Assembly (NCBI GenBank): GCA_029817715.1
Contig: JARUPY010000087.1
Location: 2,232,001-2,296,000 of the forward strand
DNA from: Melastoma dodecandrum
Lineage: Eukaryota; Streptophyta; Magnoliopsida; Myrtales; Melastomataceae
Reading direction: 5' to 3'
Length of the DNA stretch: 64,000 nucleotides
The notes below the pieces were generated by a model. That model was not told the origin of the DNA and made no database searches. It saw only the letters and a program-made list of their open reading frames with translations. Shown here in pieces: positions 34,843 through 47,242 of the stretch. A program made the translations under genes and the position numbers. Numbering within the stretch: the stretch's first letter is position 1; the number at the start of each line of letters is the position of its first letter.

Positions 34843-37679
34843 TGTAATACCCCAAATTTTAAATAATAATAATAATATAAAATCTGAAAAAAGGAAAAAA
34901 CAAAATTCTCCAATCAATCCGAGATTTTGGGGGGAGATTTTTTTCATCTAATTCCTTACTTTCACACGCTATAATCACTCCCCAAAAAAATATCTCGTTT
35001 CCCATTAAATAATATATCTTACCTTCTTTGTCTCAATGAATCAAGACATAATCCCCTTCACATACCCAGCCAAAGTCTAAAAAAAAAAAAATCAATCATG
35101 CGATTAGACATATGTAAAAAAAAATTCATTTCTTTCTCTTGGAGGCAAAAAAAAAAAGAATAAGAGATTCTCCCAATCCCCATTCAGAGAAAGATCAGAC
35201 GTCTCCTCCCAGGCGTTCCACCCCTCTGAGAAATCAGAGACAGCCCCTTCAGACAATTCTCGGAGACAAATTCCTCCACATACAACAGATGGCCAACTCC
35301 TCCCCGACGGACACGCAGAAACCAGAACCAAGGACTCCCCCTCTCCAGTGCTGACGAGCCAAAGCATTCCGACCAGCCTACCAGCCGACGCCCTCCCGGC
35401 GTCGTTCATCCTCCTCGTGTCACCCCAGGGCGAGGTAATTCCTCGGCGAGACTTCCTCTCACTTTGCTAACTCCAGCATGCTTCTACCATGTTCGATATG
35501 CTGATTCCATTGTTTCCTTTCTTCTTTGGACTACCACACACACCATGGGGTGAGGAACGAGCCTTCGGACAAGATCATGACAGCCGAAGTTACAGACAAG
35601 GGATAGCCGGCGCGCCACCTTCCTCCGGTATTAGATCAAGGCGGAAAAAGGTCGTAACCACTTACACTCCTCCCTAAACACATTTTCATAAGTCTCTTAG
35701 ACCACAAAGCTTTCACAGTAGCTTTGAGGGTCGATTTTACGTTCATTTGTGGCACGGAAGTGTCGGGACATCCCCCGGCCTTTTGTTTCAGTTGTTTTCT
35801 TCGACAACATTTCCAAAGGCTGATTTTTTCGAAGAGATTACGAACGTTTTCGAACTTCGAACCCATCAAATGATCTGCAATAAGTGATGATCTTGGGAGT
35901 ATTTTTGTTTTAATTTTTGGTTGATCGATGATCGAGTTATTTCTCCTTAAACAATCGCCACTTTCGCTGGCCGCAGCACGACAACCTGTTGCATTGTAGC
36001 TTCCGGGGAGGTTTCATGAGATTTAACCGTTGGATCTTGCTCAACTTTTTGGGACCTAAGACAAAACTTCAATACGGTTCTATACATAGATATATCAACC
36101 GTTGAAGATTCAAGTATAATATGAAACAATCTTAGGAACAGACTATATACTTCGTAAGATTTCCTGAGTGTCGCTACCATGTTCTTTATTCAATAACGGT
36201 AGATCCCACCATTGGATCGTTGTAAAATTTTATAAATATATTCCTCATTTCATCTTAGTGATTTTGACATATCATACACATTTTTTCGTTTTGAAAATGT
36301 AAAGTTTTCTATTTTTCTTCATCAAACTTTACCTGGCCGAAGTCAGACCAAGTCTACAAAATGGTCTGACATTTTACACCTGTATATCTTATGATCCAAC
36401 CGTTGGATCCACATTAGCCGACCAAGATATGATATGAACAACACCATCTGTGCAAATTGTTCCGCTTTTCCGGACAGCCACCTTGGTTCCTTGATCTAGA
36501 GAGATTGCACCGTTAGATTTTCATAAAATTTTACATGCACACTCTTCATTAAGTTTCACTTCTGTTGATTGAAATTTCGATTGAATCAGACTATTCTAGC
36601 AAAAGTTATAATCCGTTTTCTGAACTATGCGCAATATGTGTTCGTTGTGATTCGTGATTATGTAACTCTTTGTAATATGATTAAATTTACATTGTGTTTG
36701 ATGAACATGATCATCGTTGATTTATGTAAAATACATATGAAGTCTTGCGCTCTACTAACTCGGATAACTTACACTTTGCCTTTTTGTCTATGCATGTACA
36801 ATGGATGCGTAAGTTTCGAAGGCCCAGCCCGAGCCTCTCGAAGGGCTCTAGAAGGTGCGTGTACGTGAATCTTTCCGTGTGTAAAACCGCGATGTCAAGA
36901 CCATCAAGCGGCTCCCACCACATGAGGTACAAAGGGGAGGTGCGGCCTCCCCGATAAGATAGAAAATTCACTTGAAACAGGCCGTGGGCCCAAGTGCATA
37001 GGCCCACGGTCAACATTCTTCCCCGTCCTCTTTGATCTCAATAATTGTTTGTGCTTGCCCGCATGCCCTTGGCCAATAGGTTTATTGTCGCATGTTGTTT
37101 GCTATCAACAAATACGAGTTCGGGCCTAAAAGCCCGAATCGGGTCCAACGCTCGTAAAACATTGACATGAGTGCGGAGTCATACCCAGATCAGGCCCAAC
37201 ACCCGTTAAACAAAAGCAAATCTTTTGGAGCAAACGCCACCTCCTTTTTCGCGTGTTAGAATGTGAGAGTTAATAAATAGGAATTCCCGAATCCTACTCT
37301 GGTTTTCCGTCTTAAACCAGTTTTTAAAACTAAGTCAGTGGCGACTCCGTATAGTTTAGCTAGGTTAAACGATAAGACTGTTTTTACGGAGCCATTTTGG
37401 ATGTGGAACTGACAACGCGAGGCGCTCCCGATTTCTCCCAAAAGTTCCTTCTTTGGATCATGCTCCGCCTTTCGCCTGCTGCCTCTTAGGAAAATAGAGA
37501 CGGTCGGCGAGGGCCCGAGCAGGCCCATTTAGGAACCCAGGGAGGGATCACCGAATTCCCTTCCGCAGCGTCCGACGCTCGAGTCGTGACATCGACCGGA
37601 TTGGGCCTTTGGGCAGCGAGCCGAATTATCGGGTCGTTCGTACCGCAGCGCGCATGCTAGGTTGGAAAGTGCGTATACA
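34843..37679 (+). repeat. 3' LTR of the LARD (2837 bp)
   Basis: It aligns with 26667-29525 throughout, with scattered substitutions and an indel of about 60-70 bp near 36410 relative to 28205-28290. It ends GCGTATACA, followed by the duplication ACTAC. Confidence 0.88.
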
Positions 37680-40320
37680 ACTACCTTGCTTTCCTTAACC
37701 ACCAAAGCACTAGCCAAACCGTATCGAGAAGACGGTTCGATGTTTGTTGAGTTGACTCGAGCTATTCGAGAGGAGAAATACGTGTACTTGTTGATGTTAT
37801 TTGAGGAAGGAAATGAGTAGGCCTCGACTATGTCCCCTCGAGTTCGAGCACTTTTACAAGAATTTGATGATGTGTTTCCTAAAGAGATGCCAGGAGGACT
37901 TCCCCCGCTGAGGGACATACAACATCATTCTTGTAGTGTCGCTGCCTAATCGACCTGCATATCGATGTAATCCCGACGAGGCGAGAGAGCTGCAGCGACG
38001 GGTTGATGAACTCATTGAACGAGGCTTTGTTCGAGAGAGCCTCAGCCCATGTTTCGTTCCCGCCATGTTGGTTCCCAAGAAGGATGGTTCATGGTGAATG
38101 TGTGTCGATATCAATAAGAACACCATCAAGTATCGATTTCCTATTCCTCAACTTGATGATATGCTCGATGAGTCTAATGGTTCGATAGTTTTCTCGAAGG
38201 TGGACTTACGGAGTGGATATCACCTGATTCGGATGCAGGAAGGAGACGAGTGGAAGACGATATTCAAAACCAAATTCGGGTTATAGAGTGGATGGTTATT
38301 CCATTTGGTCTCTCGAATGCGTCGAGTACCTTCATGCGACTGATGAACCATGCGTTTCGTCCTTTCATCGGCAAAGTCGTGGTTGTTTATTTTGATGATA
38401 TTCTTGTGTATAGCGGCAATGAGGGGGAGCCGTTGACCACCTTATACAGTTGTTCGATAAGTTGAGGGAAAAACGTCTATTCGGAAATAGCACGAAGTGG
38501 ATGAGAGTAAAGTTGCTACTATTCGAGATTGGCCTATTCCTAAGACAACTCATGATGTTTGAAGTTTTCATAGCCTAGCATCTTTCTATCGGAGATTTAT
38601 CAAGGACTTCAGTTCGATCGCAGCCCCAATGACGGAGTGTTTCAAGGGGACGATTTTCAAGTGGACTCCCGTGGTTCAATTTTGTTTTGAGTTACTCAAG
38701 AGTCGTTTATATGAAGCGCCTGTATTGACACTTCCTGACTTCAAGAAGGTGTTTGAATTCGAGTGTGATGTCTCAGGAATAGGAATTGGAGGCGTATTGC
38801 TGCAAGAGGGTCGACCGGTATCGTATTTCAATGAGAAGTTAAATGGGTCTCGACTGAATTACTTGACCTATGATAAGGAATTTTACGCTATCGTTCGTAC
38901 AATCGAGACATGGAGTCACTACTTGATGCCCAAGGAGTTCGTTTTCCATACAGATCATGAGTCTTTAAAGCATATCAACGGGCAGGCAAAGCTTAATCGA
39001 CGACATACAAAGTGTGTGGAATTTCTCCAAACATTCACTTTCGTTTTGAAGCATAAGTCAGGAGTGAAAAATGTCGTCGCCGATGCATTTTCGAGAAAAT
39101 CAACTCTCATGGCCAGAATAGATTCGAAGTTGATTGGATTCGAGATGTTGAAAGAGTTGTGCTCGAGTGATGCCGACTTTGGAGAGTTGTACAAGGGATG
39201 TCTCGAGAGATCTATTGAGCAATATCATATGTCCGACGGCTTTCTATTCAGAGGAGTTAAGTTGTGCATTCCTCGAAATTCTACTCGAGAGGTACATGGA
39301 GGGGTACTTGCTGGTCGCTTAGGAGTTGGAAAAACACTCGAGATGCTTCAGGAGCATTTCTACTGGCCTCAAATGGCTAAGGACGTACACAAGCTAGCTC
39401 GACGTTGCGCAACCTGCCAACGCGCAACAAGTCACGTCCGGTCCCGAGGTCTCTACACACCATTACCTGTTGCTAAACATCCATGGGAGCACGTGAGCCT
39501 AGATTTCGTCCTTGGACTACCCCGAACACAGCGGCAGAAGGACTCGATCATGGTTGTTGTGGATCGCTTCTCGAAGATAGCTCACTTTATCGCTGGTAGA
39601 AAGACGAATGATGCTTTTTCACGTAGCACATCTTTATTTCCGAGAGATCGTTCATCTGCATGGAGTCCCATTGTCGATATTATCCGATCGAAATGCCAAG
39701 TTCTTGAGCTACTTCTGGAAGACACTTTTGCACAAAGTCAGGACAAAGCTATTGTTCAACACCACTTGCCATCCCTAGATAGATAGGCAAACTGAGGTCG
39801 TAAACAAGACTACGAGAGGACTACTTCGAGCTATGGTGTCCAAGAATCAGAAGGATTTGGACATCACACTCGCTCATGTTGAGTTCACATATAATCGAAC
39901 CCCTCATTCGACTACTCGAGCTACACCGTGCGAAGTGGTGTACGGTGTCAACTCGAGGATCCCAGTCGAATTTCTACCAATGCCTAGTCAGTGTATTCTC
40001 GAGAAGGATGCGGTTCGACGAGCTGAAGATATGTTAAAGCTCCACGCAAAGATTCGAACCCTTATTGAGCAACCGAATGAGAAGTACCGGTCTAAGGCAA
40101 ATTGTGGACGAAGGGACCGGATATTCCAACCAGGGGATCTTGTCTAGGTTCACATGTGGAAGGAAAGGTTTCTAGCAAGGAGGAAAAATAAGCTCATGCC
40201 CCGGGCTGATGGTCCTTTTCAAGTCGTCGAGAGGATCGATAACAATGCGTACAAGATCGACTGACCAGGGGAGTATGGAGTGTCTCGCATTGTATGTGGA
40301 TGATGAAGAGCCCCTTGAAT
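37680..40320 (+). pseudogene. RT, RNase H and integrase relic of gypsy B
   Basis: The protein order is RT ([34 protein letters not shown], catalytic YFDD at 38388-38399), RNase H ([26 protein letters not shown]), the HHCC finger (HGGVLAGRLGVGKT, CATCQRA) and the integrase core ([44 protein letters not shown]). A GPY-type tail follows (GPFQVVERIDNNAYKID). Damage includes frameshifts near 37925, 38440 and 39610, stops at 38094 and 38284, and a deletion near 38490. The longest intact stretch is 385 codons (38629-39786), covering RNase H to mid-integrase. Confidence 0.88.
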
Positions 40321-40351
40321 TGAAGACAAATCTTCTTCAGCAAAGGGAATA

Positions 40352-40962
40352 TGATGCGAGTTGGATCAAGTAAGGCCAAGTCGGGACCAACTCGAGAGGA
40401 GCACTCGAGATGAGAAGTGCCTACACGGTGTTGAAGTGGTGGAGTTAATTCGTCAACTCGAGACAGGGAGCTCGAGAATGGGAGCTTCGAGAGGACTTCA
40501 AGACGGGCCAACCGATGTATGGTCCAGTTTCCTTAATTTTTGCTTTTGGACTTATTTTAATTAACTTATGGTTTTTACTATTTTGGTCCTAATGGGGAGT
40601 TAGGGTTAGCCCATTTTTGGTCCTCTATAAATAGGACTCTTGTGTTTAGGTTAAGACGAAACCTTTGAACCTTTTCCCAAATTTGGCAGCCGTCAAGTTC
40701 TTGCATGAATTTTGCGTAACTTCTCTTATCGTTTGGAGGATTCCAAGCATGGCGAGATTTTCTCCGAGCGTTCCCATAATCGGTGGTGTTTCTGTATCCG
40801 ATTGGGTGGCGTTCAACACTCGTGGTAGTCCTAGTGGTACTTCGGCTGTATCTATTGGCGATCTGGGTTATATCCCTTTCGTTTGTTTCGTTCGTTTTGT
40901 TTATTCGTGTGTTTTCATCGTCGTTGTAAAATTTTCTCGTTTCTCGGTTTGATAGCGCATCA
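40352..40962 (+). repeat. 3' LTR of gypsy B
   Basis: This LTR is 611 bp, starts TGATGCGAG after the purine-rich agcaaagggaata and ends GCGCATCA. It is followed by the target duplication TAATC. Confidence 0.9.
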
Positions 40963-41220
40963 TAATCACTATCAAGATATTAGTTTGGATAGTAATTTAG
41001 TGCCCTGAGGTATTGTCGTTATATGCACATTTGTGGAAAAGTCATTAATAATCGACGACGGGTTATATAATTTTAAATGTATGATATTACTTATTTATCA
41101 AATAAAAAATCCATTTATTATGAAAAAAAAAATAATTTAATGAATTTAAATTTTTTTATTTTATATTAATTTCTACATGGGAGAATGAAAAATTAGCAAT
41201 AATGATAATAATAATGAAGA
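40963..41220. repeat. Host flank repeat with empty copia site
   Basis: 40968-41010 matches the sequence left of the copia LTR at 51763. From 41013 it matches the sequence right of copia LTRs at 42721 and 46147. Left and right flank are joined here around ggtattgtcg without any copia sequence, so this copy looks like the pre-insertion site. The right-flank repeat recurs at 42721-43150 and 46147-47000. Confidence 0.65.
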
Positions 41221-41221
41221 A

Positions 41222-42720
41222 ATGCCACCAAGGAGGTATCGACCCTTAACTGAAATTTATGAGCAAACTAACTTTACTCTCTCTACATTTAAGCCACAAA
41301 ACTTTGAGGAGACAAGCAAAGAAGAAAAATGGAAAAATGTCATGAAGGAGGAGATAACCTCTATAGAGCAGAATGATACTTGGTCATTAATCGATCCCCA
41401 AGAAGGAAAAGAAGCTATCGGCTTGAAGTGGGTCTACAAGACCAAGTATAATGAAGTTGAAACCTTGGAGAAGCATAAATCTCGCATCATAGCGAAAGGC
41501 TATTCACAGAAGTGTCATGTTGATTTTACAGAAATTTTCTCTCTTGTAGCAAGGATGGAGACAACTACAGTACAGAAGGAAGGAACTTGAAGTATTTTAG
41601 CTTGATGTCAAATAAGCATTTCTGAATAGAGTACTAGAAGAAGAAGTCTACGTAGAGTTATCTTATAAGGATTCGTGATAAAAGGCACATAAGGCAAAAT
41701 CTAGGACTACATAGAGCTCTACATGGTTTGAAGGAAGCACCAAGCGTGGAATTGCATAATTCATTTCTAGCTACAGAAGAAAGAATTCTCTAGAAGATTA
41801 GTAAAACCTTTGTTATACATACAAAATGTTGGTGCTGATTTTCTAATAGCAAGTCTCTATGTGAATGATTTAATATACACTAGCACCAGTAAAACCTTGC
41901 AGCATAAGTTCAAGGAAGCCATGATGGAAGACTTCGAGATGACAGATGTTGGCTTGATAAAGTACTTTCTCGGATTTCAAGAGAAGCAAAAGAAATGGGA
42001 GATTTTCATTTCCTATGAGAAGTACATAGTTGATCTGTTGAAAAAGTTTCGTATGAAGAATGTAAAATCAATTTTTAATCCAGTATCGCTCAATAAAAAT
42101 CTACAAAAGGAAGACTCTACGTAAGGCTTTGACTAGAAGATCTACAGAAGCCTGGTTAGTTCTCTTATCTATCTCACTCACATCCGGACTAATATTATTC
42201 ATTTAGTAAGTTTACTGTCTAGATTCATGAGCAACCCCAATAGAACTCATTTCACCACAGCAAAAAGGGTTTAATGCTACATAAAAGGCACACAAAGGTC
42301 GGACTAAAGTATACAAAAGAGTAGAATGATGATATGGTGAGTTATGTAGATATTGATTGAGTAGGAAGCTTGAATGATCACAGAAGCACATCGTGATACT
42401 GGTTCTGGATTGGAACAAAACTAATTTCATGGAGTTCAAAGAAACACAACATTATTGCTCTCTTGTCTGTAGAAGCTGAGTACATCGCAGCATATGATGC
42501 AACAAGAGATGTAGTTTGGCTCGGAAGGTTACTTCTTGAGGTACAACAGAAGGTGAACAAACTAACAACAATCTTATGTGATAATCAATCTCCAATTACT
42601 ATAACCAAGAATCCACTTTGTCATGAAAGGTCGAAGTATATATTCGTCATCATTTCATCAGAGCGATAGTTTCACAAAAAGTGATTCTCGTAGCAATCCT
42701 TTCACACATAATCCCAAACA
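41222..42720 (+). pseudogene. Copia relic 1 (RT/RNase H only)
   Basis: Copia RT starts at about 41310 (NDTWSLIDPQEGKEAIGLKW, KSRIIAKGYSQK). The catalytic motif near 41862 reads YVND, so one of the two essential aspartates is asparagine. RNase H is recognisable at 42463-42640 (SVEAEYIAAYDATRDVVWLGRLL, DNQSPITITKNP). The frame is broken many times. Only the last bases of an LTR remain before the flank repeat at 42721. Gag, protease and integrase are absent. Confidence 0.75.
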
Positions 42721-43150
42721 ATATTGTCGCTACATGTTTGGAGTAAAGCCATTAATTATCCACGGGTTGTATAATTTTAAATGTTTGATAATAAAAATCC
42801 ATTTAATACATAATAAAATTTTAATTTAATGACTTATAAGAAAATTTTAATGTAATTAATTTAATATTTTTTATTTTTTGTTAAATTTTTTATGGGAGAA
42901 GGAAAAATTAGGAGTAATGATAAAATATTTTATATTATTATATTTTAATTATATTAAAATTAATTAAAGTGAAGATGATGTAGAGATAATGATGTCACCA
43001 CAATAGTTAATTTAAGTTGTTTTATTATTATATAAATATATTTTTTAACTATTATTTTATAGTTTGAGATAACCTGATAATTTGTTTGATATATAATTTT
43101 TAGTTAATTAAATTATAAGAAAAATCTTTTTATATAACATTATGATGAGA
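42721..43150. repeat. Right-flank repeat, second copy
   Basis: This AT-rich segment matches 41013-41220 and 46147-47000, including the motifs cgggttgtataattttaaatg and gatgatgtagagataat. It carries no gene. Confidence 0.6.
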
Positions 43151-43179
43151 TTATTTTATCATGAAGAAAGAAGCTTAGT

Positions 43180-45767
43180 AAATTCTTTAAGGAAAATAAA
43201 TCTTCTAAAGTTTTATATTCTTCCTCTAAGACCACACAAGATATGTATGAGATGTAGCTTTTCGATAGTGGATGTAGCAACCACATCATAGGGATTAAGA
43301 AGAACTTTGTGGAGCTTAACGAGAAGTACAACTCTCTCTTGGAACTTGGAGATAACAACGAGTTGATAATAGAAGGTAAATATGTTGTCTCAGTTTTCAG
43401 AAGGTCGACAAAAAGAGGATGCACATCGTCTTCTATACTCTAGGAATCACACATAACCAACTAAGTGTGGGGCAGATGATGAAGAATGGCTACAAGTTGG
43501 TTTTTGCGATAGATCAATGTGAGATAAAGGACAAAAACGGACAGAATGTCGCGGTCGTGAATATGACGTCCAACGATTTGTTCCCGTTAAGGATGACTCA
43601 TTGATGCAATGTTGTTATCCGAAGTGAGGTTATATATGATTCTCATCTTTGGCATCTCAAGTACGAGCATTTGAATAGAGAAGGTCTAACTCTATTGAAT
43701 CAGAATTATATGATGATAGGGCTACTATCTATATAAGTTGTAGAAAGTGACGTATGTGAAGGATGCATCTTTGGAAGGCATCATCGTCTTCTATTCTCGA
43801 ACACATCATGGAGAACTCAAGCCACTCTCGAGCTGGTTCATGTTGATATTTGTAGACCAACTCAAACTCCATCTCTTGGTAACATAAGATACTTTTTGTT
43901 GTTTGCAGGTGACTACTAGAATAATTTGACTTTATTTTCTTGAGAGGAAGTCGGAAGCTTTCAATACCTTTATGAAGTTCAAAGCACTTGCAGAGAATCA
44001 AAGTGGGTATGTGATTAAGATCTTGAGGACAGATCGCGATGAAGAGTTTCAATCGAGACCATTCTAAGAGTTTCTATCAAGACAATTGATCGTGCAGTAT
44101 TCTCCTCAGCCAAATGGAGTCACGGGAAGAAAGAAGAGAATCATAGTGTACATGGCCATAAGCATGGCGAAGGGAAAAGGTCTACCCAACAAGTACTGGG
44201 AAGAAGCTGTCAACATATATGCCTACCTTCTGAACATAGCCCCTACAAAAAGCACTTAGAAACAAGAACCATAAAAAGCATGGGACAAGCCCGTGGTGAA
44301 TCATTTGAAAGTATTATTTGGGTATGTCAAATATACACTCACACCTTCTCAAGGAAGAGAAAAGTTTAATGAGAAAGGTGATAAATTAATTTTCATCGGA
44401 TATAGTGATGAATCAAAGGGATATCATGTGTATAATCCGAACAGTGACAATTTAGTTCTGCCTAGAGATGTTATCTTTGATGAACTTGCGGTTGGAAGTG
44501 GCATGAATATTTTTCTATGATTCAGAGGTTCCAGTTTATAGAAGTAGTAGCTAAAACATCTGTATAGAGCACTATTAGAACAACATAAGCAACATCAAAA
44601 GTTACAATACAGAACCCTACCAAAAAAGTTAGTTCCTCCAAAATAATTCATAATGCAAAGAGCCATTCTTGAGATCTACCACCAAGGAGGTATCGATCCT
44701 TAACTGAAATTTATGAGCAAACAAACTTTACTCTCGCTGCATTTTAGCCACCGAACTATAAGGAGGCAACCAAAGAAGAAAACTGAAGACTTGATGTCAA
44801 GTTAGCATTTCTGAATGGAGTGCTAGAAGAAGAAGTCTACGTAGAGTAACCACAATGATTCGTGATGAACAACATAGAAGAAAAAATGTAGTCTAGGGAC
44901 TACATAAGGCTCTATATGGTTTGAAGCAATCCCTAAGAGCGTGAAATTGTATAATTGATTTTCTAGAAGCTCAAGAGAAGATTCGCAAGTCTCCATGTGG
45001 ATGATTCGATTTCCACAAACACCGATAGAGGAGTTCGAGATGACAAATCTTTGCTTGATGAAGTACTTTCTCGGATTTCAAGTGAAGTAGAAGAAAGTGA
45101 AGATTTTCATTTCTGAGGAGAAGTACATAGCGGATCTCTTAAAGAAGTTTAGGATAGAGAATGCAAAGTCAATTTTTACTCCAATGTCGTTCAATGAGAA
45201 GCTACAGATGGAAGACTCTAGAGAAAGCTTCGACTCGAAGATCAAGAGAAGCCTGGTTGGTTATGATATTGTCCATTTTGTGAATTTGTTGTCTAGATTC
45301 TTGAGCGATCCTGGTAGAACTCATTTCATACTAGCAAAAAGGGCTCTATGCTACCTAAAAGTCACACAGAAGGTCGGACTAAAGTATACAAAAGAGTATA
45401 AGGATAATTTGGTGAGTTATGTAGATAGTAATTGGGTAGAAAGATTGGATGATCGCAGAAGCACATCATGATACTTGTTTTGCATAGGAAGAAAGTCCAT
45501 TTCATGGATTTCAAAGAAGTAAAACACTATTGTTCTCTCGTCTGTAGAAGCTGAGTACATCACATCAAATGAAGAAACAAGAAAAATTGTTTGGCTTAGA
45601 AGGTTACTTCTCGAGCTACAATAGAAGGTGGACGAACTAACAACAATCTTCTGTGATAACCAATATGCAATTGCTATGACCAAGAATCCAATTTTTCATA
45701 CCAGGCCAAAGTACATAAAGCTTCGTCATCATTTCATCAGAGGGATGATTTCACAAATTAAAAGGGT
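43180..45767 (+). pseudogene. Copia relic 2 (integrase to RNase H)
   Basis: The relic begins in the protease/pre-integrase region (LGITHNQLSVGQMMKNGYKLVF, HLWHLKYEHLNREGL at 43640). A damaged integrase core follows, then an integrase C-terminal block (FIGYSDESKGYHVYNPNSDNLV at 44293-44520) and RT pieces with an internal deletion (VDDS at about 44998). RNase H (SSVEAEYITSNEETRKIVWLRRLL) lies before a 3' LTR at 45768. Its pieces are close in sequence to copia relic 1 (for example the caccaaggaggtatcga segment at 41225 and 44681), so both descend from one family. Confidence 0.78.
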
Positions 45768-46146
45768 TGTTGAGTAATTTGTGATTATAAATGGAGCATT
45801 GAAGGCACCAAAGTAAATGTACATTAAAAAAGGAAATAGAGAGTTGTGAAACTCTTAGAAGGTGAAAGATCTTATTTAATAGGTTCAATTTATTTGGACA
45901 ACTTATGTTGCTAAGATTGACATCTCTACTCCTTTCTATAAATAGATGAGCGTGTAATCATTTGAAAAGAATAAAGAATAAAGCATTTTACAACCAAAAC
46001 ACTTACACTCCACCAAATATCCATCATTCGTAGGTTTAACAACTCAATTTCATCTTACCTACAAAAGATCGTCAGTAGTACACAACCGACGTTATGCTAG
46101 AACATTCTCCCTTTCTATCAAATCATTTCACACAAAACTCCCAACA
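45768..46146 (+). repeat. 3' LTR of copia relic 2
   Basis: The 379-bp LTR starts TGTTGAGTAATTTGTG right after the purine-rich attaaaaggg and ends ACTCCCAACA. The LTR at 51763-52139 is similar along its whole length. It contains a TATA-like ctataaataga near 45945. Confidence 0.82.
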
Positions 46147-47000
46147 ATATTATCGTTATATGAATATTTAGAGTACAACCTTTAATTATCGACAGGTTGT
46201 ATAATTAAATGTATGATAATTCTAATAGAAAATCATATACCTCCTAAAATTTTAATTCAATTAATTTAAAATTTTTTATTTTATGTCGATGGTTTTATGT
46301 TAATAGGAAAAAATAGCAATAATAATACAATATATATGTAATTATATTTTAATTATATTAATATTAATTAAAGTAACGATGATGTAGAGATAATATTATC
46401 GCCACTGTTGGAGATTAAGTGTGTGAGGAGTGGGTAGAATAGGAGAAGGTGCGAACAGAACAAAGGTTATGTACTGCTGATGACCTTCAGTAGGATAGCT
46501 GAAACCTTCTGTAGAGCTGGTGTACCTACAAGGGTTAAATGTTTGAGTGTTTGGGCTACGAAATACTTTCTCTCTCTTACGATTTCATTCTTTTAAAATG
46601 CTTACACCTTTCTCTATTTATAGAGATGAGTAGAATGATCTAGAGTAGTTAGAGTTAACTACAGAAACTGCTAACTACCTTATAGAAACTTAAAACTGCA
46701 GTTAATGCTTCTGTGGTTTCAAGGCTCTTCAATCCTTCATGTTCCAAGATCCTTCAATGATCCATGTTCCAAGATCCTTCAATGCTCCACGATTTTGGGA
46801 TCACAAATTACCCTTCTTTAACAACTACAATTGTTACGTTAAGTTGCTTTCGTTTTATAAACTTATGTTTTTACTATTCTTTATAGTTTGAGTTAACGAG
46901 ATAATTTGCTTGATATAAAATTATTAATTCATTAATTATAAGGAAAAAAGTTTTATGTTGTATTATGATGAGATTATTTTATCAAGTATATTTAGTTTTT
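46147..47000. repeat. Right-flank repeat, third copy, with solo LTR inside
   Basis: The sequence continues the AT-rich flank seen at 42721-43150 and is interrupted at 46406-46823 by a solo LTR. It leads directly into the 3' side of the first Gly/Gln repeat gene. Confidence 0.6.
46406..46823 (-). mobile_element. Solo copia-type LTR (418 bp)
   Basis: On the minus strand it starts TGTTAAAGAAGGGTAATTTG and ends AATCTCCAACA. Its start resembles the copia LTR at 45768 (GTAATTTGTGAT...GGAGCATTGAAGG), and it has a TATA box (tctataaatagag). The paralogous flank at about 42985 lacks the insertion. The flanking pentamers are gccac and actac, which fit a duplicated accac with one change on each side. 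Confidence 0.7.
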
Positions 47001-47242
47001 AGGTTCACATAATATCTTTTATTTTGAAATTTTTACATGGATAAATACACTTGTTAAACATGCTACTTTCTTGGGTTTCACATTTGAATTGAAAAGGTAA
47101 ATGACTTATGTATTTGAAAATGAACACATTGAAAGATCACACCATTAGGATAAGAATCACACAATGCCAACACTATTCACGACAATCGCTCATTTGTTCT
47201 ATTGTTTTCATTAGTCTACTTTACATATCTCAGTAAAACCAT

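Larger units (their letters stand above)
26667..37679 (+). mobile_element. Large non-autonomous LTR element (LARD), 11.0 kb
   Basis: The LTRs lie at 26667-29525 and 34843-37679. Both begin TGTAATACCCCAAATT and end in CGTA(TA)CA. The perfect target duplication ACTAC lies at 26662-26666 and 37680-37684. A primer-binding site (29533) and a purine tract just before the 3' LTR fix a plus orientation. The 5.3 kb interior shows no gag, protease, RT, RNase H or integrase motif in any frame I read. Complete ends with an empty, long interior are the definition of a LARD, mobilised in trans by an autonomous relative. The LTRs differ by small indels, so the insertion is not very recent. Confidence 0.88.
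24496..40962 (+). mobile_element. Ty3/gypsy retrotransposon B with nested LARD
   Basis: The LTRs at 24496-25092 and 40352-40962 both start TGATG and end CA. The whole is flanked by a perfect duplication TAATC (24491-24495, 40963-40967). The order is LTR, primer site, gag, protease, [LARD insertion 26667-37679], RT, RNase H, integrase, purine tract, LTR, which is the Ty3/gypsy order. Without the insertion and one TSD copy the element is about 5.45 kb. Coding regions contain nonsense changes and frameshifts, so it is not autonomous. Its proteins are close to those of gypsy A on the other strand. Confidence 0.92.

Noticed and set aside
24496..40962. Endogenous pararetrovirus as an alternative to gypsy B
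   Set aside because: The integrase zinc finger and D,D,E core, paired LTRs and a 5-bp target duplication identify a Ty3/gypsy retrotransposon.
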